From assembly GCA_964623885.1 (NCBI GenBank), contig CAZUVM010000255.1, positions 1 to 11,155 of the forward strand: DNA of 11,155 nucleotides. Reading direction: 5' to 3'. Below, piece after piece: positions 1 to 6,065 of the stretch. Each line of letters starts with the position of its first letter. Positions within the stretch are counted from its first letter, which is position 1. Origin of the DNA: CAZUVM01 sp964623885 (GTDB lineage: Bacteria > Verrucomicrobiota > Verrucomicrobiia > Limisphaerales > UBA8199). A program made the position numbers and the translations under genes. The notes beneath the pieces were generated by a model. The model was not told the DNA's origin. It ran no database searches and saw nothing but the letters and a program-made list of their open reading frames with translations.

Positions 1-1585
1 CGGTAAGGTTGCCCGCCATCGAGTTCACGTTGTCCGTCAGGTCCTTCCAAGTGCCGGCAACACCCTTGACTTCGGCCTGGCCGCCCAGTTTGCCCTCTGT
101 GCCGACCTCGCGCGCGACACGAGTCACTTCCGAAGCGAACGAGCGGAGCTGGTCCACCATCGTATTGATAGTGTCCTTGAGCTGCAGGATTTCACCTTTG
201 ACGTCGACCGTGATCTTCTTGGACAAGTCGCCATTCGCGACTGCCGTCGTCACTTCAGCGATGTTACGGACCTGGGCAGTAAGGTTGCCCGCCATTGAGT
301 TCACCGAGTCGGTGAGATCTTTCCAGGTGCCGGCGACGCCTTTAACTTCCGCCTGGCCGCCCAGTTTGCCTTCCGTGCCGACCTCGCGCGCCACGCGAGT
401 GACTTCTGCGGCGAACGACGAGAGCTGATCGACCATTACGTTGATCGTGTTTTTCAATTCGAGGATTTCGCCCTTAACGTCGACCGTGATCTTCTTGGAC
501 AAGTCGCCATTCGCGACCGCCGTGGTGACGGCGGCAATGTTACGGACCTGAGACGTGAGGTTGCCGGCCATGAAATTGACGTTGTCGGTCAAGTCTTTCC
601 AGGTGCCGGACACACCTTCGACTTTGGCCTGGCCGCCGAGCTTGCCTTCGGTACCGACTTCGCGCGCCACACGCGTCACTTCCGAGGCGAACGAGCGCAG
701 TTGGTCCACCATCGTGTTGATGGTGTCTTTGAGTTCGAGGAACTCGCCACGGACGTCGACCGTGATTTTCTTGGTCAGGTCGCCGTTGGCCACCGCGGTG
801 GTCACGGTAGCGATATTACGGACCTGTGAGGTCAGGTTGGACGCCATCAGGTTGACGTTATCCGTCAAATCCTTCCATGTGCCGGCGACTCCTTTGACCT
901 TGGCCTGGCCACCCAGCTTCCCTTCGGTGCCGACTTCGCGCGCCACGCGGTTTACTTCCGAGGCGAAAGCGCCAAGCTGGTTCACCATCGTATTCACGGT
1001 TTTGGCCGTGCGGAAAAACTCGCCTTTCAGTTCGTGTCCGTCGATTTCCAGCGACATGCTCTGTGAGAGGTCGCCTTTGGCAACGGCGCCGATGACGCGC
1101 GCCGTTTCACTGACTGGGTGTGCCAAGCAATCGATGAGAGTATTAACGGAGCTAACGCGTTCAGCCCATGCCCCAGTCACATGCCCCACGGAAAGGCGGT
1201 CCTGGATCCGGCCTTCTCGGCCAACCGTTCGGCTGACACGGCTCAATTCTTCCGTTGAGCGCGACATAAGATCGGCCATGTCGTTGAACGTATCGGCTAC
1301 CTTGCCGGCGATGCCGGTCCAACCTACTGGAAGGCGAGCGCTAAAATCACCCTGCTTAATTGCCATCAAAGCTGCGAGCACCCGCTCGGTATCGAGCTGG
1401 TTGTCACTGCTTTGGTTGCCGTTGAACCCCTTGCTGCCGCCGTTTTCCGTGCGGCGTGGCCGCTGTGACGGGGGCGGTTTATGTCTCGGTGGCCCAGCCA
1501 TGGCGTGGCTATGTGGTATAGCCAAGGCCTGGACTTCACGGGCGGAAGATTGATGTTCCGGGGTGGGAGTAGTTTCTTTTTTCAT
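1..1585 (-). CDS. Poly-HAMP sensor histidine kinase, N-terminal part (Nik1/Os-1-like repeat array)
   Basis: The gene starts at ATG 1585 and leaves the left edge still open, giving 528 visible residues. I chose this start because an AAGG lies seven bases upstream and the lysine-rich MKKET start precedes a low-complexity hydrophilic leader (residues 1 to about 65). There is no signal peptide or membrane segment, so the protein is probably cytoplasmic. About five HAMP-type units follow. The first two (about 66-150 and 150-247) are divergent, and the second is a few residues longer. The rest repeat every 92 residues, with the NLT motif at 250, 342, 434 and 526. Each unit carries GTWKDLTD, VRNIA, AVANGDL, INTMVDQL and VAREVGTEGKLGGQA. 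Such arrays are typical of bacterial hybrid kinases and fungal group III kinases (Nik1/Os-1), which use them to sense osmotic or other stress. The HisKA, HATPase and receiver domains expected next lie outside the window, so kinase function is inferred from the family. Confidence 0.9.
   Translation of the reverse strand, partial: MKKETTPTPEHQSSAREVQALAIPHSHAMAGPPRHKPPPSQRPRRTENGGSKGFNGNQSSDNQLDTERVLAALMAIKQGDFSARLPVGWTGIAGKVADTFNDMADLMSRSTEELSRVSRTVGREGRIQDRLSVGHVTGAWAERVSSVNTLIDCLAHPVSETARVIGAVAKGDLSQSMSLEIDGHELKGEFFRTAKTVNTMVNQLGAFASEVNRVAREVGTEGKLGGQAKVKGVAGTWKDLTDNVNLMASNLTSQVRNIATVTTAVANGDLTKKITVDVRGEFLELKDTINTMVDQLRSFASEVTRVAREVGTEGKLGGQAKVEGVSGTWKDLTDNVNFMAGNLTSQVRNIAAVTTAVANGDLSKKITVDVKGEILELKNTINVMVDQLSSFAAEVTRVAREVGTEGKLGGQAEVKGVAGTWKDLTDSVNSMAGNLTAQVRNIAEVTTAVANGDLSKKITVDVKGEILQLKDTINTMVDQLRSFASEVTRVAREVGTEGKLGGQAEVKGVAGTWKDLTDNVNSMAGNLT
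6..833 (-). repeat. Three in-register 276-bp coding repeats (HAMP units)
   Basis: The triplet encoding part of the NLT motif recurs at 6, 282, 558 and 834, an exact 276-bp (92-codon) period. Each unit encodes one linked HAMP module. The copies differ mostly at synonymous positions but share long identical patches, for example 201-241 and 477-517, which are the same over 41 bases. The repeat belongs to the coding sequence and is not a mobile or CRISPR repeat. Confidence 0.9.
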
Positions 1586-1701
1586 CGGCGCCTTAATGCC
1601 GGAAGGCGCGCGGCTGAGCACGCGGTGTGGTCGGGTTGCAATTGTACAACCAAACATGCGACCACCGACCGGCAGTAGGTAAACACTGTACCGGGAAGAA
1701 T

Positions 1702-1728
1702 CCCCATTCATATGGGGTACAGACCCCA
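1702..1728. repeat. REP-like double palindrome with mutually exclusive stems
   Basis: Two perfect six-base stems share their middle arm: CCCCAT (1702-1707) pairs with ATGGGG (1712-1717), and TGGGGT (1713-1718) pairs with ACCCCA (1723-1728). Both loops are four bases, and only one stem can form at a time. The GGGGT...ACCCC core resembles palindromes I associate with REP elements mobilised by Y1 (RAYT) transposases. No such transposase is in the window. It could also be a leader structure for the kinase transcript. Confidence 0.4.
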
Positions 1729-1737
1729 CTAGCGCAC

Positions 1738-1794
1738 TTAATCCTATGCTCGATTAGAGGATTGACCTATTCAGAAATCGCGGAAATTCCTACC
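1738..1794 (+). pseudogene. Possible remnant of a sigma-70 family factor (region 4 helix-turn-helix)
   Basis: The plus strand encodes a segment reading LILCSIRGLTYSEIAEI, with GLTYSEIAEI at 1759-1788. It matches the first helix and turn of sigma-70 region 4, whose usual form is close to L-x-G-L-S-Y-x-E-I-A-E-I-L. The match stops there: the expected recognition helix (GTVKSR-like) is absent, and the upstream residues do not look like a sigma factor. The fragment sits ten bases after the REP-like palindrome. I read it as a decayed fragment, but a chance resemblance over such a short stretch is possible. Confidence 0.22.
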
Positions 1795-1923
1795 AAACTG
1801 TCGAATCACGACCGATTTACTCAAGTATGCGAACCGGGTAGTTCCAAAGTAAAGTAATGGCCTACCAGACCCTGCGAAACCGTTTTGGTAAGTCGGCGAG
1901 CGAGGTTTGCCATGGGCTCGATT

Positions 1924-2553
1924 CTACTTCCTCGCAATCACAATCAAATCCGTCGTCGCTCTTGTGGCATTGCTCGGACTTGGAATTAGGATCTTTTGAA
2001 CCAATGTAAATCCACATTCCTGCAGTGAACGTATAACCTCATCCTCGCTGTAATAGGTGATGTACACTTCGTCTCCGCCACTACTACGCTGGAAACCCGA
2101 GTCCTCGCTTCTGCCCAACATCGTGCTGAGATAAAACACTCCTTTTGGTTCAAGTATCTTCGCGGCTGCTTTGATAAATGCGTCCGCATCGTCGCGTGAA
2201 ATGTAAGGCAAGCCAAACGCGCAGATGATCCCGTCGAAACGCAGCTTCAGATCGGCCATACGCCTGAAATCGTGCACCGTGAAACGGGCTGAGGGAACCG
2301 CCTCACGAGCCAATTCCACCATCCGGGGGGCAAGATCGATGCCCAGCAGATCGAGATCGGGCCTTTGTGTCGTGAAGTACCGCGACACATTGCCTGGGCC
2401 GCATGCTGCGTCCAATACACGGGCGCGACCCGGCGGCAGCAATTCACAGAATTGCCTGTAGGAATTGTTGTACATGGTCAGGTCCATGTACTTTTCCCGA
2501 TACTTGTCCGCCTGCTTGTGAAACGCACATGCTGCGAGGGCAGAGTGGTCCAT
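1924..2553 (-). CDS. Class I SAM-dependent methyltransferase
   Basis: This 209-residue protein has the Rossmann-like methyltransferase fold typical of small methyltransferase domains (Methyltransf_11/25 type). Motif I is VLDAACGPG at residues 46-54, and the acidic residue that binds the SAM ribose is in GIDLA (Asp73). A motif with VHDF follows near residue 94, then a strand reading FDGIICAFGLPYI. The length suits a single catalytic domain with no added substrate-binding domain, so the acceptor (small molecule, lipid or protein) cannot be told. The ATG lies seven bases after the stop of the upstream acetyltransferase gene, and the only purine-rich stretch (GGGGG) overlaps the end of that gene, so the pair is probably co-transcribed. 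There is no signal peptide, so it should act in the cytoplasm. The family is clear; the substrate is unknown. Confidence 0.85.
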   Translation of the reverse strand: MDHSALAACAFHKQADKYREKYMDLTMYNNSYRQFCELLPPGRARVLDAACGPGNVSRYFTTQRPDLDLLGIDLAPRMVELAREAVPSARFTVHDFRRMADLKLRFDGIICAFGLPYISRDDADAFIKAAAKILEPKGVFYLSTMLGRSEDSGFQRSSGGDEVYITYYSEDEVIRSLQECGFTLVQKILIPSPSNATRATTDLIVIARK

Positions 2554-2560
2554 AACTCAA

Positions 2561-3316
2561 CTACACCCCCAGTATTTTCCCCCTTACAATGTGCGCGCAC
2601 GGAATCATGCCCGCACGAGCGAGCGCGCGCCGCGAGCCCACGTTATCCAGATTGCATCTAGCGCAAGGCATCAGCTTCGCCTCGTGCGCCGCTCGTTTGA
2701 TGCCCTGAACCAAAAGAGCGCCGAAACCGCGGCGTCGCATGTTCGGCCTGACCTCCATGAAAATGTCTACGAACGGTGGGTTGTAGTGCGTTAAATAGCC
2801 TCCCGTCGCCACCACCTCACCTTCGAACTCAACCGCATAATCGCCGACCGGCTCGACCTTGTGCTCAAAGACTGCTTCATTCTCAGCCCTTTTTCGCACC
2901 CTTGCGCCCGGCACCTTCAGCGAAGTCTCCAGTCCATCGCGGAACACGAGCGCCTCCGCCTGAATGTCGCGGCATCGCTGATGCAAACCGACACAGAGCT
3001 GGGCATCGTTCGTCTGCGCCGATACTTCGACCGCATGCGCTGCTGAGATAAAAGAATCGAAAAGGTCAACCAACGCGGGGCGGTGTGGCGGACTGACATA
3101 AAACTCGAAGGCCGTGCGTGTGCCTTTCCAGGGCCCGCCGACGGCCACAGCACCATAGCCAACGGCCTTGTCGCCCAGCGAAAGGGTATACCATTCTGTC
3201 CAGCCCGGCCGTCGATGCAACGAGTCGTGCACAATCTGACACGCCATTTCACGACGATATTCCTCGCGGTAACTTCGAACGGGTTCCCAGGGAGAGCGTT
3301 TTGCAAAAACCTTCAT
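2561..3316 (-). CDS. GNAT family N-acetyltransferase, tandem-domain type
   Basis: From ATG 3316 the protein has 251 residues, longer than the roughly 150 of a single GNAT domain. The C-terminal half is a standard GNAT: strand FVDIFMEV, then the acetyl-CoA pyrophosphate loop RRRGFGA (about residues 188-194), helix ALLVQGIKRAAHEA, and CNLDNVGSRRALARAGM, which matches the usual N-x-x-S-x-x-A/L-x-x-x-G-F segment. The N-terminal half (about 35-125) has the strand pattern of a second GNAT fold (LGDKAVGYGAVAVGG, then FEFYVSPPHR) but lacks an RxxGxG loop, so it is probably a non-catalytic copy. A TTG at 3334 in the same frame is an alternative start; I prefer the ATG because the MKVFAKRS start is natural and GGGG lies six bases before it. 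The acyl acceptor is unknown. It probably forms a two-gene unit with the methyltransferase. Confidence 0.82.
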   Translation of the reverse strand: MKVFAKRSPWEPVRSYREEYRREMACQIVHDSLHRRPGWTEWYTLSLGDKAVGYGAVAVGGPWKGTRTAFEFYVSPPHRPALVDLFDSFISAAHAVEVSAQTNDAQLCVGLHQRCRDIQAEALVFRDGLETSLKVPGARVRKRAENEAVFEHKVEPVGDYAVEFEGEVVATGGYLTHYNPPFVDIFMEVRPNMRRRGFGALLVQGIKRAAHEAKLMPCARCNLDNVGSRRALARAGMIPCAHIVRGKILGV

Positions 3317-3354
3317 CGGTCGCCCCACGACCAAGGCGTGGAGCAGGTCGGCCT

Positions 3355-3382
3355 AGAATAACACCACGGGTAGAGGTTGCAA
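3355..3382 (-). promoter_or_regulatory. Candidate sigma-70-type promoter for the acetyltransferase-methyltransferase pair
   Basis: On the minus strand TTGCAA (3382-3377) is followed after 16 bases by TATTCT (3360-3355). Each hexamer matches four of six consensus positions. The -10 box ends 38 bases before the ATG at 3316. The fit is modest and could be chance. Confidence 0.22.
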
Positions 3383-3462
3383 AAGAGAGTTTTTTGGCCC
3401 TGAATCGACTACATCCGGAGGCAAGCGTGTGGGAGTGAAGTTCAGCCGCGGTTCTTAGGTTG

Positions 3463-3483
3463 CAATCGGTGGCTCCCCGATTG
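3463..3483. other. Stem-loop downstream of the small GNAT gene
   Basis: CAATCGG (3463-3469) pairs perfectly with CCGATTG (3477-3483) around a seven-base loop, beginning 20 bases after the stop of the minus-strand acetyltransferase gene. No T-tract follows on the minus strand (the next bases are CAACC), so it is not a standard intrinsic terminator. It may still end the operon transcript or protect its 3' end. Confidence 0.35.
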
Positions 3484-3502
3484 TTCCTTTGCGGCATCGC
3501 TA

Positions 3503-3961
3503 CTACGAATCTAACCCGGAACCACAAGGTTCAACCGCTCCCAACTCCCTCTCATGCGTCGCATCGTTGGAATCGACGATGCGTATGAAACCGTGCGCGA
3601 GGTAGAAACGGTCAGCAGCGCCTGTGTCGGTTCGCAAAACGACATGCCGAAAATGGCGGGCGGCATGGTCCAGGATATGGTGCAGCAACCGCGAGCCTAA
3701 TCTCCGGCGCCGATTAGCAGGCATCACATAAAACCTCCGCAGGCGGCCCGTCGAATCGTCCTGGCGGTTAATGCCGCCAATGGCCACGAGTTCGCCATCC
3801 ACTGAAAGCCCAAAGAGCGCCTCGCCGGGCTTGTTGAACCGGTTGCTCCCATTCTCCCACTCCTCACATAGCCGCGCCACGAAACGGAATCCTTCACGCT
3901 GACTCGCCGCCAGCAAATTATCAATCTGATCCGGTTCCAGTTTGGTGAGGCGCGTGATCAT
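3503..3961 (-). CDS. GNAT family N-acetyltransferase (small)
   Basis: This is a 152-residue single-domain GNAT protein starting MITRLTKL. Beta strands LVAIGGINR (about 58-66) and LRRFYVM (about 74-80) lead into the acetyl-CoA loop RRRRLGSRLL (about 84-93). Later come VVLRTDT and a C-terminal FYLAHGF motif (119-125), the usual tyrosine and glycine-phenylalanine end of the fold. The loop reads RxxGxR rather than RxxGxG/A, a tolerated variant. I chose ATG 3961 because the fold begins there; an earlier ATG at 4000 overlaps the upstream gene and adds only non-domain sequence. The gene begins 28 bases after the nucleoside hydrolase stop, so it is probably the last gene of the transporter operon. 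Its acceptor is unknown. Confidence 0.8.
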   Translation of the reverse strand: MITRLTKLEPDQIDNLLAASQREGFRFVARLCEEWENGSNRFNKPGEALFGLSVDGELVAIGGINRQDDSTGRLRRFYVMPANRRRRLGSRLLHHILDHAARHFRHVVLRTDTGAADRFYLAHGFIRIVDSNDATHERELGAVEPCGSGLDS

Positions 3962-3989
3962 AGATGCATTGCCGGCAGCCTCAAGAATC

Positions 3990-5075
3990 CTATTCCCCAT
4001 TACGAAGACACTGGGGCGGCTGGCTTGCGAGCTGGACGAGCGCTTCACGGACGCGTGCCTTTTGCGCTTCATCCAGAGTGAGGTAGCGATCTCGCCCATT
4101 GGGCTCGGGCGTAAAGTGGGTGAAGCCATCGGACTCGACGGTGACGCGCCCCTGCTGCGAGAGACCGAAATAGCCGCGGTCCGCCAGAACAGCATAGAGC
4201 GCGCTCGTCAGGTCCCAAGTGGGTCGCTCGTGCGGCGGCGGATTGTAGAGCCGATAGGCCTCGGCGGCCGGATGATGCGGCACATAAGCGAAATCCTGAG
4301 CGATGCTGACGGCCGGATACGGCACGGCGATGCCGATCTCGAACCCGCTCCAGACAATCGGAGTGGGCCATTTGTCTGCGAGTTTTCTCGCCGCCGGCAG
4401 GTCCTGCGTGACGTTGTATTCCAGGTAATGTTTGTTGTCCCCTATCGCCTGAAACGCACCAGCCATCACCGAGAGGAACCGAACTTTTTGCAGCACCAAG
4501 GCGGTGCCATCCAGCGAAGAAAAAGAGTCGGGCGGAGTATCGAGCAGGGCGGCGAGATTCGAGAAATAACCGACTTGGACGAGGACGACGGAGCCATCGG
4601 GTTGCCGGCTGAGCGTTTTGCGCAGGAGCGCCGTAGCCGCCGGCGCGTCGGAGCTGCGCTTGAGCCGGTGCGGGTAGCGGGACGTGCCAGAGTCTTTGAT
4701 ATCCGCCAAAAGGAGGAATTTGCTGGTATCGTTTTTGAGCCCGGACCGCGTGAATCCGATCGCGACTTCCGGGCGGCCGTAAAAGTGGTTGATGGCATCG
4801 ACGAACGGGCACGCGAGCTCGTCGGGCTTGGTGACGGTGACAGCAAGCAAATGGCATTGGCCGCGCGTCTCGAGCGCGTGCAGCAGGCTCAGCGCGAGGA
4901 CGTCGTCGACGTCGTTGCCAATGTCCGTGTCGAAAATGATTTGGACGGGAGGCGGAGTCGAGGACGCGGCAGGCGAAGAGCAAATCATGAAAATGGCAAA
5001 CACGATGAGAGCCTTTTGCCACAATCCTCCGAGGGCGTTGGGGATTGAAAATTGAGCGAAGCGGATGGGTTTCAT
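3990..5075 (-). CDS. Exported inosine/uridine-preferring nucleoside hydrolase family protein
   Basis: This 361-residue protein cleaves N-glycosidic bonds of nucleosides (family role), giving base and ribose. Residues 1 to about 38 form a signal peptide: basic start, hydrophobic core ALIVFAIFMI, then small residues around AAS, so it should work outside the cytoplasm. The calcium/ribose motif IIFDTDIGNDVDD lies at 47-58. Further family segments are EYNV (219-222), SGFEIG (243-248) and TWDLTSALYAV (286-296). The last carries the C-terminal calcium Asp (D288), but Trp takes the place of the histidine that precedes this Asp in protozoan IU-nucleoside hydrolases. The ATG overlaps the permease stop as ATGA (5072-5075), which fixes the start and indicates translational coupling. 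The likely job is to release ribose for the linked transporter. Exact substrate preference cannot be read from the sequence. Confidence 0.88.
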   Translation of the reverse strand: MKPIRFAQFSIPNALGGLWQKALIVFAIFMICSSPAASSTPPPVQIIFDTDIGNDVDDVLALSLLHALETRGQCHLLAVTVTKPDELACPFVDAINHFYGRPEVAIGFTRSGLKNDTSKFLLLADIKDSGTSRYPHRLKRSSDAPAATALLRKTLSRQPDGSVVLVQVGYFSNLAALLDTPPDSFSSLDGTALVLQKVRFLSVMAGAFQAIGDNKHYLEYNVTQDLPAARKLADKWPTPIVWSGFEIGIAVPYPAVSIAQDFAYVPHHPAAEAYRLYNPPPHERPTWDLTSALYAVLADRGYFGLSQQGRVTVESDGFTHFTPEPNGRDRYLTLDEAQKARVREALVQLASQPPQCLRNGE

Positions 5076-6058
5076 AGTGGAGTAGGTGTTAAAAGTCGGC
5101 GAAACAGTGATCTGCCGGCGAGGTGCTGCCGCCAAGCGTCCAGTACCACGGCCAGGACAATAACCAGGCCGGTAATAATCCGCTTTGCGGGTTCGGAAGC
5201 GCCGACCTGCGCGAGGCCGGCTTCGAGCGTTGCGATGATCAGCACGCCAAAAAAGCTGCTCACGACCGAGCCCCGGCCGCCCATCAAGCTGGTGCCGCCA
5301 ATAACGACGGCGGCAATAGCGGAGAGCTCCAGGCCGCTCCCGGCATTAGGATCGGCTGATCCGAGCCGCGAGGTATAGAAAAGAGCGCCAAGTGCCGTCA
5401 GCAATCCGAGCAGCGCGAACACAGCGAGCTTGGCAGGGCGCGGATCGATCCCGGCCAGGCGCACGGCCCGTTCATTGGCGCCAATCGCGATGAGATAACG
5501 GCCAAACAGGTTTCGCGAGAGCACAAGCTGGCCGCTGGCAATGACCACGACGGCGATTACGAATGCCCACGAGCAACCGAGGCCAGGAATGGTTTGCGAG
5601 AGCGGCTCGACACCCGGCCCGATGTATTTGGTTTGAGAATGCGTGACGAGATAAGCGAGGCCGCGCACGGCTTCGAGCATTCCCAGCGTCACTATGAAAG
5701 ATGGAATGCCAAGCCAGACACTGACGAGGCCGTTGAGTGTGCCTGCAGCCAGCCCGACGCCAAGGCATAGACCCGCGCCGGCCCAAAAAGGCCAATGCCA
5801 ATCGATCATGGCCAGGCCCAAGACCGCGCCGCCGAGTCCCAGCACGGAACCGACCGAGAGATCGATGCCGCCAATAATCAGAACCAGGGTCATCCCGGCG
5901 GAAACAACCATTAGCGTTGGAATGCGATTGGCCAATGCGCCGAAGGTGGCAGGCTTCAGAAAATTGTCGCTCAACGCGCCAAAGAGCAAGACCAGCGCGA
6001 CCCAGACGAGCAACAAGGCGCCGTATTCGCCGAAGCGCTTAAATGCGCTGGGTTTCAT
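5072..6058 (-). CDS. CUT2-type ABC sugar transporter permease (RbsC-like)
   Basis: This is a 328-residue inner-membrane protein, close to the length of ribose permease RbsC. It is rich in hydrophobic helices, about eight to ten, beginning with YGALLLVWVALVLLFGAL. It carries the family motif GGIDLSVGSVLGL and the cytoplasmic coupling segment GRYLIAIGANERAVRLAGI, which contacts the ATPase. The C-terminal part with VVIGGTSLMGGRGSV is also typical of the BPD_transp_2 family. ATG 6058 is seven bases after the ATPase stop, and the MKPSAF start fits the family N-terminus; starting further upstream would add about 35 non-family residues inside the ATPase gene. The permease probably forms a dimer with the double ATPase. 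The imported sugar is not certain: ribose is suggested by the coupled nucleoside hydrolase. Confidence 0.92.
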   Translation of the reverse strand: MKPSAFKRFGEYGALLLVWVALVLLFGALSDNFLKPATFGALANRIPTLMVVSAGMTLVLIIGGIDLSVGSVLGLGGAVLGLAMIDWHWPFWAGAGLCLGVGLAAGTLNGLVSVWLGIPSFIVTLGMLEAVRGLAYLVTHSQTKYIGPGVEPLSQTIPGLGCSWAFVIAVVVIASGQLVLSRNLFGRYLIAIGANERAVRLAGIDPRPAKLAVFALLGLLTALGALFYTSRLGSADPNAGSGLELSAIAAVVIGGTSLMGGRGSVVSSFFGVLIIATLEAGLAQVGASEPAKRIITGLVIVLAVVLDAWRQHLAGRSLFRRLLTPTPL

Positions 6059-6065
6059 TACTTGT

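Larger units (their letters stand above)
1586..1923. other. Intergenic region without an intact gene
   Basis: This 338-bp stretch separates the kinase start from the end of the methyltransferase gene; both are read on the minus strand. It should hold the kinase promoter, but I find no convincing -35/-10 pair. It contains a double palindrome at 1702-1728, an AATCCT/AGGATT inverted repeat (1740-1745 with 1758-1763), and a plus-strand reading frame with a sigma-factor-like segment near 1738-1790. I see no T-tract terminator after the methyltransferase gene. The base composition looks less GC-rich than the flanking genes, which would suit a remnant of foreign or decayed DNA. Confidence 0.6.

Noticed and set aside
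1..836. CRISPR array or satellite repeat
   Set aside because: The 276-bp period is a multiple of three, contains no short repeat-spacer structure, and encodes conserved protein units.
555..1553. Long open frame on the plus strand opposite the HAMP array
   Set aside because: It mirrors the repeated coding of the minus strand, its peptide repeats with the same 276-bp period, and it has no family features. The minus frame encodes clear HAMP units.
1858..1923. Possible terminator after the methyltransferase gene
   Set aside because: An imperfect AAACC/GGTTT pairing exists, but the stem is weak and bulged and no T-tract follows.
3942..5048. A 368-residue plus-strand open frame opposite the nucleoside hydrolase gene
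   Set aside because: Its composition is charged and low in complexity with no recognisable fold, and the opposite strand encodes an obvious family member. It is an effect of GC-rich codon use.
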